From positions 18,743,231-18,807,230 of the forward strand of contig JASFXZ010000014.1 of assembly GCA_032209605.1 (NCBI GenBank): a stretch of DNA of 64,000 nt, given 5' to 3'. The notes under the pieces were generated by a model. The model did not search any database and had not been told where the DNA came from. It saw nothing but the letters and a program-made list of their open reading frames with translations. Positions 10,129 through 21,513 of the stretch are shown here, piece after piece; the stretch's first letter is position 1; each line of letters starts with the position of its first letter. A program made the position numbers and the translations under genes. The stretch comes from Mactromeris polynyma (taxonomy: Eukaryota; Mollusca; Bivalvia; Venerida; Mactridae).

Positions 10129-10506
10129 TTATGCACTTATAAATCAGTGTTACCACTGTGTCTCTACTAGCTAGTCATGTACCCGTCAATTTTCGTCCCA
10201 TGGGGGAGCGGCGTGTTGACCCAGGGAATTTAGACAATTTGTCTCTTTTCGGGTCTAATTCCCTACCCTAGAGTCAAGCATTTTGTCTTAATCCCCACAG
10301 TGGATGATGCAATCGCAACATCTTGGCAATTTCCATATACATTTGTACTATAGTTCGGAAACAGAACTTGACAGTTTATGTATGAATAGGATCTATTAAA
10401 ACACTGCAAAAGTCTGACTCTAGTCTATTTCCTGGGACCCAAAATCATTCAGCATGACAAGTTCCCATCCCCGGGGCAAAACATTGATACCTTGATAAGT
10501 GCATTA
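10129..10506. mobile_element. MITE with TGCACTTAT ends and TTA target duplication
   Basis: TGCACTTAT at 10132-10140 is mirrored by ATAAGTGCA at 10495-10503. Both are flanked by TTA (10129-10131, 10504-10506). A 3-bp TTA duplication is the hallmark of PIF/Harbinger elements. The 372-bp body has no ORF, so it would be non-autonomous. It sits directly against the last degenerate SINE unit. Confidence 0.6.
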
Positions 10507-10526
10507 CTTACTAACTTAGTTGGAGT

Positions 10527-11821
10527 CAGGCTGTCAAGTGAACTTCTTTCAAAAAGCAGGAATAAAAATTACCAAAAAGTAGGAGAAAAGTAGGAAAAAT
10601 AAGGAATTTGTACTAAAAAGTAGAAGTTTTTACATACCTTTGTGAAGAACGTGGCATTACTCGCGGACATAAATTGCTAACTAGAATACATCTTGACGAG
10701 ACTGCATAGACAGGTCTTTTGACTCTTATACGTCTTTTACCTTGGCATCATCATTAAGTAAGCAGCCACAGGCCCACAGTCTGCACCCCTCAGTATGTAC
10801 AGTCTCATCAAGATGATTCAAGTCTTCTATGCTCTCTGAATTGAAAAAATCCTACAAGTATACTACCATTTTCTAACTGTTAATACATAAGGTCTCTGTG
10901 AAGTACACAATTTGAACCCAAAAGGTAGGAAATTTCAGGAATTTTGGACCAAAAACTAGGAAGAATTAAAAACAAGAGATGTTTGTAAAACGTAATGCCC
11001 CCTCATGGTTTTTTGTCAGTTATATTTTGTACAATTGCATAAGCATATATGCTGCACAAATATACATGCTGGAAATGTTTTGTGGTAAAAATGGTAAAAA
11101 AAGGGTTTCGTGCATGTATAGTTTGATAAGTGCCATATTGGAAACAGTAACAGTAACATCAGGTTGTTTGTTAACTGTAGGTAATGAAAGAGCTCATCTC
11201 ATGTATGTGATGAACTGACCTTAAATTTATATAGATAGTCATGTACAATAGAAGTCAACAAATTTGTCATACTGAACATTCCAATTAATGGGAGGTGTTT
11301 TAAATACAATTGACCTATGACCTTGACCCTTCACTCCTTGACCCCAAAATCATTAGGGTTCCTCAGCTACCAAAACTGAATGTGGAGTAAGTTTGCGGAT
11401 GATAGGTCAAGGGGTTCTTGATCGGAAACAGTTATGTACAATTGTTCCCTGTGACAAAATCAATAGGGATCCTCTGCTACCAAAGATGAATTTGTGTACC
11501 AAGTTTGACGATGAAAGGTAAAGGGGCTCTTGCGTAATTGATCAGAAACGGTTTGTGAACAATTGATCCCTGTGACCTTTGAGTCTATGACCCGAAAATC
11601 AATAGGGTTCCTCTACTACCCAAGATGAATGTATGGACCAAGTTTGAGTATGAAAGGTCAAGGGGTTCTTCAGTTATTGATCGGAAACGAAAAGGTTACG
11701 CACCCCGACAGACGGACATACCGACCGACCGACATGTGCAAACCAATATGCCCTTTCTTCTTTGAAGGGGGGCATAAAAATAAGGAAAAAGTAGGAAAAA
11801 TTAGGACCGCTTGACAGCCTG
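10527..11821. mobile_element. Outer element with CAGGCTGTCAAG terminal repeats
   Basis: CAGGCTGTCAAG at about 10527-10538 is matched inverted by CTTGACAGCCTG near 11809-11820. Next to each end lies the same subterminal vocabulary (AAGTAGGAAAAATAAGG; AAAGTAGGAAAAATTAGG). The element is interrupted by a second repeat at 10972-11776, after which the outer sequence resumes. No transposase ORF is seen. Confidence 0.55.
10972..11776 (+). mobile_element. Inner inserted repeat with ~113-135-bp internal units
   Basis: It begins ACAAGAGATGTTTGTAAAAC, then GTAATGCCCCCT, and ends GAAGGGGGGCATAA just after ACCGACCGACC. Inside are about three diverged units starting near 11340, 11453 and 11588 (AAAATCAATAGGGTTCCTC, CCAAGTTTGA, GTCAAGGGGTTCTT, GATCGGAAAC). 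A truncated relative lies in opposite orientation at 14555-14700. I associate this family with bivalve genomes but cannot assign its class. Confidence 0.55.
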
Positions 11822-12621
11822 CGGAGTGTATCGAAGCTTAAATATTATTTCGCCACGTCTCACAAAATAATGAATTTTGAAAACACATAGATCCACCCGG
11901 TATGTGAAATGTAGCTCTTTATTCCTTAAGACGATATATGCCCTAGAAAGTAGTCATATTTGCTTTTAAGCAATATTTTTGAAACTACAAGGTGAAATAT
12001 ACACTGTTTTTATCGTTATACAGTCTTTCAACTGCAATCATTTTGTAAAATTATTGAAAAATAATGAAGTTATTTTAACTCTTGGTACTGGCAAATTGTA
12101 CAATGTAGTCCGGTAAATCAGGCCTTTTGCACAATGCCTATTTTTGCAAAGAAACACACAGATACAAAGATAATGAACAAATCTACCTCATGCTATCATT
12201 TTTTATTAAAAAAAGCATGAAGTAAAGATTAAAAAAACAACACCAGAAACAAGGAGTGTGCACGTAAAATCTTGATACTTATAATTTATTGATATCATTT
12301 TGAAAAAAAACTTGATAACATGATCAAGTATATTTTTCTCCATTCCAAAAATACTTTTGATTTAAAAAAATTATTAAACAAAATTTTATGTGCATTTACT
12401 GGAATGTAAAACATCATTGAAAGTCACTCTACAATCTACATGTACACATTTTGCTATACAGTGTAAACAGTTTATCCGTGTCTGACAGTGCATATTGATA
12501 AACTTGTCATAATATATGTCAAGGGTATCGCCTTAATGAAAACTTGCATTAGTGATACATCACACTGTCATACTTTGTCAGCTTAGTCTTAGAAACTGCG
12601 AAAGTGATCCCAATATTACTC
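11822..12621. other. No supported feature
   Basis: AT-rich sequence without a coding pattern, terminal repeats or tandem structure that I can support. Confidence 0.4.
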
Positions 12622-13317
12622 TAGACAGACCGGAACAGTACGCGGACACTTTACAGCATTTAAAAACCTGTGTAAACTCAGCTGTGTTTCAAACCATCTG
12701 GTGTTTGTAACTTTTCAGATAAATCCTAAAACAATTGCTCTAAAAGTTAAGGGAAATCGTGATTGTAAACAACCCACTGCACGTGCTACAGTCACAGCCA
12801 AAAGAATTTGTGCTATTTAACCAGAACACGGACACCAACATACACTAAGAAAGAAAACCTCTAATGCGGAGACATCATGTCACATACAAACGCCCAAATG
12901 ATTAGGATGATAGATTGATAGTTCAGGAATTGTAACGAAACATTTCTGGCTTCATTTTGAATATTTTGGCGAAACTTTGTAAAAATGGCTTTTTAGTTAT
13001 TAAAGCCTTTAAATATTATCTCTCTTTTATTGATCTGAAGATGATTTAAACAGACAGCCATAGTTTTTTTTACCCGTTCAGGCCGTTGACTGCAACAACC
13101 ATGTTTGTTTACGTTTCTCAATCCCAGTTCGCCTGCTTGTAAGTTAAAAACCTGGAATAGTACAAATACGCATTCGATACCAGATGAAGAACAAGTACAG
13201 TGCGAATAAATGTAAGTAATATTGACGTCAGTCAATTAAGTTTTAATCGGTTACTATATGCTAAATAAAAAGGTGTCCGCGTACTGGTAACGTCCGCGTA
13301 CTGTTCGGGGCTGTCTA
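12622..13317. mobile_element. 0.7-kb TA-flanked MITE
   Basis: The left end TAGACAGACCGGAACAGTAC, then GCGGACAC, is mirrored at the right end (...GTCCGCGTACTGTTCGGGGC, then TGTCTA at 13312-13317). The right end carries GTCCGCGTACTG twice, as subterminal repeats. TA borders suggest a Tc1/mariner-type target. There is no transposase ORF. A related fragment, CGGAACAGTATCCGGATA, lies near 13929. Confidence 0.7.
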
Positions 13318-14554
13318 TATTTTTATATTTTAAATTTCAACTAAAACTTTGGTTATGAACACTTACGTATTGTACTGTCGTGTCCACGACAAAAGGGAAG
13401 CAGAGATGAAACCTCAGACGCTGATAATGCAATACATTAACGAAACAATTTGAAGAATACTGCCAAAATCCTATTTGCAGACGCTTCCAATTGTCTCCCT
13501 TGTCTCATTGATATGGTGGAAAATAAGACGACTAAACTCAGATTGCGCTGTCGTTCATACCAACATCAAATTAATTAGCGATGAATATTTTTATTTATTT
13601 AAGACGTGTATCTTATTTTTCTTGAGATTGCATTATACATACGATGTTGTTGGAAGTAAATACCAGAAAATGACCAATTCAAGATCTTGTACACGTCTGT
13701 GAGTATTAGAATACACAATATGTCGAGCTACGAGAGCAGAAACAACAGTAACGAGGATCATTGACAAGATTAACTTGATTGTCAAGATGGACAAAGGTAG
13801 GAATGAATATTCCAACCATTCATTTATTGATTTTCGTGTTTGTGTTTCTGTCTTTCAATTTCCTTCCGTATTGATGTCAGTATCATTATTTTGCGGAAAT
13901 AATCAATAAAACCATGTAGTTGACGGACGGAACAGTATCCGGATATTCTAACAGAGTGTTTAGTATTCATGAGCCAATTTTAGCGGGTGCTTGTTTTGCA
14001 AATGAAGTATCTGCCAGCATTATTTTTATAGTGTTATGAGTAGAAAACTGACTAACGTTCCTTACTCCCACATTATAGCACTACAGTTAGTATTTGGTTA
14101 TTGTATTGATTATTAATTAAACTTCAAAACAACTGGTGAAAATCTTATTGGCAAATCCTTTTAATATTAAATATATTAAAAAAGCTTATTTATCCTTGTT
14201 TTCATCATTCTGTGAATCTTTATCACATACTGGGATGTGATGTGCCTAAATAATAATCCTATTAATATCATCTCTAATTAGAGCTCTAATATAAGAAATT
14301 ATAGGATTTATAGTTATCTAATTGACCAGATGTTCTGTTAGCGATACAGCCATGCAATTAAATAGAGAATATAATTCCATGACGCAGCAATTAGTAAGAT
14401 TAAATTTCCCAACTTCCATTTGACATTTTCTGGACATGGCAGAATGAGTAATTATTTCAGACTTAATTGCTGCTGATAAAATTACAAGTAGAATGGATAT
14501 TAAATACATATAGCTCTTATCAATTTCAGTAGAGACAAGTTTACAAAAAAAAGT
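13318..14554. other. No supported gene
   Basis: AT-rich interval. The only recognisable item is the short TIR-like fragment near 13929 related to the preceding MITE. Confidence 0.4.
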
Positions 14555-14700
14555 TCTGCAAAGGTTTCTCTTCGAAGAAGAGAGGGCATATTGGTTGGCA
14601 CATGTCGGTTGGTTGGTATGTCCGTTGGTCGGTCAGTACGTCGGTCGGTCCTTCCGTAATCTTTTCATTTCCGATCAATAACTCAAGAACCCTTTGACCT
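14555..14700 (-). mobile_element. Truncated inverted copy of the 11-kb inner repeat
   Basis: CTTCGAAGAAGAGAGGGCAT, ATTGGTTGGCACATGTCGG, repeated CGGTCGGT-type runs, then TTTCCGATCAATAACTCAAG are the reverse complement of the 3' end of the element at 10972-11776. Only about 145 bp remain. Confidence 0.65.
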
Positions 14701-14892
14701 ATATGACAGCAACCTTATTAATCTTTAACCATATATAAGTCTACAAAGAGTAGACTTAGGATTTCAGACTTACCATCATAAGCCTTAAAGTTTGAAATGT
14801 AGACTTAGAAGTTTTGTGAATTGAACTAATTATTGATAAGCCTAAGTCTAAGATTTAGACGGGCCTAGAAACGTTTGTGAATAAGGCCCCTG
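14701..14892. mobile_element. MITE fragment ending ...AATAAGGCCCC
   Basis: The block is rich in TAAGTCTA/TAGACTTA palindromes and ends ACGTTTGTGAATAAGGCCCC (14871-14890). The reverse complement of that end contains GGCCTTATTCACAAACGT, the core of the 8.26-kb minisatellite. The other terminus is not clear, so it may be truncated. Confidence 0.45.
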
Positions 14893-15588
14893 AAGTTCGG
14901 TCTTTGTTTTCATTGCGATTCGAGCATGATGTTAAGGTATATTTTTGTTTGTACCGCAGGGTTAAAGGGAAATACCCATATTTATACTAATCCAGAGTAT
15001 GTCTAGGTAGTGTTAGAAATAAAAATATCTGATTAGCATGCATGCAATTCTCACTATTAAACCTTGATAAATGGAGGTATCAAACGGAAACTTGAATGTT
15101 TAAACTATTAGCCATACCGGATACATATGTGACTGCTTGTCATAATTTTCTTTCTACAAATTGCCAACTTTCTGGTCAATAGTGATTGCTAAATGCAGTA
15201 ACAGACAGATTGAGAATAATCTTATAATATTATAATAACCAGACATATAATCCAGGGTTAGGGTTATCACTGATGCACAAGATATACTGACTAGTATAGT
15301 CTGCACAAAATAACTGAAGGAAAAAATATAATTAAATTAAATATATTAAACTTAATATGGAAATACAGTCGTTAATATGATAATTTGTTTACAAACAAGT
15401 ATCTAGATCGACACAGGGCAAGCAAATCCACAATTCAGCTATCTGCAGTCCCAGGCCTTCAGCGCTAACAGCTAACAGTTCTGTTGAAACAGTGGTTTTT
15501 CATACAGTTTGCCAGTGGATTTTAGCTTCAGCTTCAATGGTACTGTCTGTGACTGGTGAACGAGATTTGATTTAAGTACACAGCCAAG

Positions 15589-17027
15589 CTCCCCTGTGAA
15601 ATGAACTGTTACAGTTCATGAATTATTCATGAAATATTCATGCATAGTTCATGTTCACAATTCATGAAATTCCTTGAAGTTAAAATGAGACTAATTCTTG
15701 AAATGTTCATGATATTATTAGTTCATGAATTGGATATGATTCATGAACAGTCCATGAACCGTCCATGAAGTACAATCAAGAATCTTTAATGCACATTTCA
15801 TTGCCAAACATTCTTGAACTGTTCATGAACTATTCAACAACCCAGTATTTTATGTTCAGTTCATTACCAGTTCATGAACACAGAATTCATGAACAGTTCA
15901 TGAACTTTTTCCTATACAACTTCATAGTCTCATTTTAACTTCATGTTCTGGACATGAATCGTTCAAGGTGCTTATTACTTGAACAGTTCATGAACTATTC
16001 AGGGTAAGCCATATATCATTGGTTAAAGTATTGTATGTTTGTATACAATACAATGGTTAAAGTATTCTGTCCTTTCCCTTCTATATATATGGTAACTAAA
16101 CACAATTAAAATAGATTTCTAAATTGTATCATGTTTGTTAAATTTAATTTTACAGCAGTTGCAAGTTACTATATTCTACGCAGACCTTCACTATATATTG
16201 TTTTAATGGTGTTTTTATTGGAAAAAATCAAAAAAAAAATCTAATTATTGATAAAGGGAGGTAATTTACTAAAATAATTCAAAATATTAACAAAATGTTG
16301 GTTTAACTCTTGGAAGTGACATAATATTGCAACAGTGTCAATTTTTTATGTTTTGCAATGAACTTCATTTGCCATAAATAAATAATACTTTTGAAAGAAA
16401 TAACAAAATTGCAAATTCTAATTTCATCATGCGTAAATAATGTAAAATTTAGGCAGCATTCTTGAACTGTCCATGACAAGTTAATTCAACAGAAATCCAC
16501 AAAATCTATCAGTGGCTGTGCAAGGAACATGGTTTAACTCAATGTATAGCTATCAAGTACACCATACATTGCTAAGTACTGAGGGATATATACATGTACA
16601 ACTTTGTAATGGAGATTTTTTGTCAGAGCTCTTACAGCCTAGTCAAGATGGTCATACCACAACGGCTCTTTAAAGCAAACCATCCATGTACATTACTATT
16701 TATGACTTGTAACTTTCATTTCACATTAAAATAGACACAGATTTGGTAAACTGAATAATTTTGAAAATGTCATTATGAAACTGTTTAAGAACTTTTATTG
16801 AACCATTAAATACATTATAGTTCATGAAATGGATATGATTCATGGTCATTTCAAGGACTTTGCAGTATTCTTTAATTGTTCATGAACTGTTCATGAACAT
16901 AATTCAAGGAAGGTTCATGTCCAAAAGTTCATGAACACAAATGAAGAACTGTTGAAGACCAGTTCATGAACTGTTCATGAAGGTTTTGAAAAGTTCATGA
17001 TTTCATGAACTGCATTTCACCGGGGAC
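15589..17027. mobile_element. 1.44-kb non-autonomous element packed with GTTCATGAAC palindromes
   Basis: The ends are imperfect inverted repeats: CTCCCCTGTGAAATGAACTG on the left, and AGTCCCCGGTGAAATGCAGT for the reverse complement of the right. Two arms (about 15605-15990 and 16800-17010) carry at least 15 exact TTCATGAA sites, many as the 10-bp palindrome GTTCATGAAC. The ~800-bp core is AT-rich and nearly free of them. There is no ORF. Multiple subterminal short motifs are typical of transposase-binding arrays in hAT-like elements, but I could not confirm a target duplication, so the superfamily is open. Confidence 0.7.
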
Positions 17028-20000
17028 TGGCCAGCTAAAGACTATTGAGCACTGGTAAACATATACTATGATTTCTTTAGTATATAATTATGTGTGTGAG
17101 TTGATATTGTCTGAACTTTTCAAAGGTAAGTGGTTCCTGAAACAACCCTGATAATTTAGAATTAGTAGTATTCTAGAGTACGTATTCTACACATTTAATA
17201 CTATAAGGTTATGGAAAGCCCGTAGAGAATTTGTGACAAACTCCTGTGGTACACAGTGAAAGTCCCTGGAGTAATTGATTACATAATGATTAGTAACTAA
17301 CTACAATTAGGATCGTGTTGTGTTTCATTATATATTTATAAGTGTTGAAATTCTGTAAGCATGTTAATTACAATCATTCATCACACTTCATTCAGTATTG
17401 ATGAGTGTACATGATGCTTTGTGATGAAAGAGAATATATTACACGGCTAGTCTAACATTTCTGTCTCTACTTTAATCAAAATTGGTGATTTGGTGAAGAG
17501 AACTTGTAATGTCTGCATTAGTGACAAACATAACTGAACTGTTAACATTACGTCGGCTTAATTCCAAAGGGACGTAAGCCATTTTTTGGCAATATTGAGT
17601 TTTTTTATTGAGCTCTAAATGATGGTGAGATTTGTTACCCTGTATAACTGTTCTAATTAGACTAAGCTCCAATTCCATTATGATGTAAGTATAACAAGTT
17701 ATTGACCCTTCAATCTTTAAAACTAATGAAATGCTACCTGCAACAGTGTAGAACTTAAAGGCAACAATTTGATAAGAGCTATGATAAATTATGTTGCAAT
17801 CATAATCATGAAATACGGTGACTATGGGTGGGTATTCAATGTATATTGAATGACATGTATACAAAATATATAATGTATCTGGTATGCTGGTAGTGTGCAT
17901 TGGTACAACTATGATATATTCCATGCCTGGAAATGTAGACATAAATATAAATAGTGTACAATAATTAATACCTCTCGCTAACATGCTCAACATTATAAGG
18001 GTTATACTATAGTGCTAGAATTGTTTGGTTCAGACTTGGGTTACGGTGACCAAGGGTTTGATATCAATTGTCACATGACTATGGTGTAATATCACAGTAG
18101 GGCAGCACTATATTTGCTACTTAGTTAACACCTTCACTAATAAAATATTGTTCAAGAACAATTAAAACCAATACACTCATTTGTCATAAATATTACATTC
18201 ATGTATGTGTGTGCATGTTTTGATCAGTCAAGTGAGAAAAGCTCAGGGGGAAAGTAATGTAACACAATATATTATGTCTAGTATAACTGCTTTAAGGTAT
18301 AAATGCCATGTGCATGACTGATATCTTGTTTTGTAAATGATAGATGAATATTCTTGTATATTATTGTAAAGATTATTTCAAAATTAGACGGTGAAACTTG
18401 GGCTGTATATTAAGTAGTACAGACAATGTCAGACAGTAGGCGTCTTTCACTTGAAAATCACCTCATCAATTATAATCATGTTGAAGAGTCTTAGTTGTTG
18501 ACATTTAATTGATGAAGCTTAAAGAAAGTACCTTTATAGAAACTCTTTATGATTATGTCCTTCAATGCTCTCCACACATAATTGTGTGCTCTGTATCTGG
18601 GTGGCAGATTTTGTGATTTCAGAGGGTAAAATGTTTCAGACACAAACAGATTTCTTGCCACGCTTTTTACCTCAGGATGTTGCCACAAGTTCTCTCCCTT
18701 TTTCCTTCCAGAGTTCCCTCCCTTTATCCCTTCCATAGTATATATAGTACTAAAAGGGATAAAGGGAGAGAATCGCCCGTGCCTTTTTACAGACATATCT
18801 TTCAGCAGTGTCCCTTTAGTCACATTGTGTGCAAGCACAGCTGACTTGGGGAGGCAATGAGTCTCACTTTAACCTTAAGGCATTGTGTAACCACAAGTCT
18901 CCTAATATGTTATACTTGTAAGTTTCTAAACACATACAAATCAGTTGTTCATTTATTTCAAATTTCTAAATTTTAGAAATAACGCCAGAATCATATAAAA
19001 TAGTTCAGACGCGGTGTTTTGGTGGCTTATGTGTAAATGACGGATTAAATGTTTGCATGCACATGATTTATGCAAATTTATACAATAACAGGTAATAATT
19101 GTGTTTCTACTAGCATAAATATTGTTGTTGGCACATAAGCTCAGCAAAATTTTCTCCTTCCTTCAGATTTATTTATATTTGTTTCCATTTTCTGTGAATA
19201 TTTTGCGCCTGCAGTATCGAAAAATACAAAAACTCCCGCCAAACCTACCGGTATATTTTTTATCCCAAATTCAGACATTAGACACTTATTGTTTGTTTGG
19301 ATGTTGTCTTTCTGCCATACGTATGTGCGTATATATGTCTAGCTATGCCCCTGTCTTTGTGGACAATAATATATTGAAATTGTCTCCCATTACTGACTAA
19401 CTGAGTTTGATAGAATTAAGAGATACAACTATGATCTGGGCTGACAGTGAGAAGTTTTGTATTTTAAACTCTTGGTTTTTCCAGTACTGATTAACAAATA
19501 CAACAAATGATTGTCTGTATGCTTTGCAAATTTATTACATTAGAAGATATCAAGTCTGCTTGTGTTGACAGGGAATGTTGCCATGGTAACTCTAAATCCA
19601 ATCCAATGTGTTGTGAACTTCTTGTTTTGATGAGATTAATAATTCTAAAAATCCATTCTGTAAATTGGGTTAATTATTTTTACGTGTGAGTAGAAATTAT
19701 AATCTTGGCATCAAATATACAGTGCCAATTATATCGAGTTCTAGCTGTTAATACACACCTAACCACAGGTTGACAATTCTACATCAAGATTTCACAGAAA
19801 TATTTAATCTGTTGCTGCTGTTATGATCACATTTGTCACTTAGAAGCAGTTCTAACACTTCACTGTATTACATTGATAAGCCTAGTCATTCATAACACAT
19901 TGTTTCATGTACCAGACAGACTCACAGAAATTGTCCTAGATTCAGTTTACTTTCGTTCTTTCGCTCATGAATTTTTCCTGTTCATAACAATTTTAAATAG

Positions 20001-21479
20001 TTAAAAAGTCTAACAAACATCAAGCTGTTGACCCCCTGCCAGAACTGTGTATCTGGGAACCAGAAACAGACAATTTACTTAGGTTGGACTAATCGACTGT
20101 TTTTTCCTTTGATTCAGGTATTTGCTTGGATAATTGGTTCCCAGCTTGAATGATATGTTGTCAATTATTACATTGTTTGTATTGATGTGGCCAATTTCAT
20201 TGTTGATGTAAACATTATTGATTTGGTCATAATTTGTTTATTTACGGCATTGTGTTTGATGACATTTGAAATTTGTGGTATCAACTCAGGTGAATGTATC
20301 TGTCCTATTGGAATTATAGTCTCAGTTCTACTAGCGATTGATTTTTTCCCATCTGTAATGATAGACCTAGGTGTATAATTGTTTTTCATTTTTTTCTTGT
20401 TATTTCCATTGACAAGGTGGAGGATAAGTAAGCTGTTGAACGGAGTTATTATGTTTGAAGTGCAAATTGGGATACATTTGGCTGAGTACAACAAGATTCT
20501 ATGTGGCTTAGATATTTAATGGAGGACTGGTAAGTTTATTGCTTGTGTACTCATTGGCTGTATGTGTAGCTTGTGCCTTAATTATGTTGTTAGGGAAGGT
20601 TAATTTGAAATCTATTTATATATCAATTTCTTTTGTAGATATTTTTGCTGAAATAAATTTTTATGCCCCCTCTGTTCTAATGATATGAATCCAAAATATT
20701 ATATCCTACTGTTATACTCAGTAACCTATTTGTGTGACAAAGTTCACATCTATACTGAAGTAAAAAACAGAAAGCAGGATAACAAAAACTGCAATGTTTT
20801 ATTAAGCTATATTGCCGCTGACTAACCTAAACTTATGAATCTTCATCAGACAAATATCTTAGTCAATGTGCTCACTATACCAAGTGTCAAAATCACTCAA
20901 AACATGCAGAATACCATGCCTCCTGAGGCAGGAGATAATTAGCAAAAAACATCTACAGCACAATGATGTGACCCAGGCTTTTTTCTATAGTTCCCACGGG
21001 TCACACTATCTGACCCATTCCCAAAGCTTAATATATATGGGATTTTTCCTAATCAGAAAAAAAATTCCAAATCAGAAAAAAAATTCCCAATCAGAAGCAC
21101 CAACTAAAAATCGTCTACTGGAGCAACTTGGTATATATCTGGCCATTATTCCCCTTGTGTCATAAATGTTTGTGGACATTTTGTGTCTTTTTAATAGTTG
21201 ATATAAGTCAAATGTAGATTAGAATGCTTATTATATAAATTTAGATATGAAAAGCCTGTTCTTTTAAATATAAAAATTCAGTTGGAGCGATTAAAGTTTT
21301 CCCAAATTGGCAAATTTTACGACGCAAATTTTCCCAATTTATCTAGGGTCTTTTTCCCAAAATGGACAGAAAAATACCTGTGGTAAAACATATTCTCACT
21401 TCATTTGGTACTCTTGACAAAGTCCCATCACTTTCCACTATTTTATTGAATGTTGATTTCATTCAATCTTGGTACAGTT
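17028..21479. other. No supported gene
   Basis: Long AT-rich interval. The frames open by chance (for example 17993-17472 minus and 20494-20168 minus) show no domain, no coding composition and no splice framework. Only the hairpin at 18712 is recognisable. Confidence 0.4.
18712..18772. repeat. Hairpin element copy 1 (CCCTCCCTTTATCCCTT)
   Basis: CCCTCCCTTTATCCCTT (18716-18732) and AAGGGATAAAGGGAGAG (18754-18770) can pair across a ~21-nt loop rich in TATA. The left arm, including AGAGTTCCCTCCCTTTATCC, recurs at 46942 in a longer element, so this looks like a palindromic mini-element. Confidence 0.6.
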
Positions 21480-21513
21480 GGTCAGAGGGGTCATGCAATA
21501 GCGATGTTAATGC

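Noticed and set aside
10638..10690. 5' UTR exon of the coiled-coil gene ending CAAAG|GTATGTA (minus)
   Set aside because: The donor is good, but the sequence lies inside the CAGGCTGTCAAG element, so a chance or element-borne signal is as likely.
17472..17993. 173-codon frame, minus strand
   Set aside because: The composition is that of AT-rich random sequence (Ile/Tyr/Thr/Ser). No domain, no splice context, no repeat relation.
20168..20494. Overlapping frames on both strands, 63 and 108 codons
   Set aside because: No family resemblance, and both strands are open. Judged to be chance.
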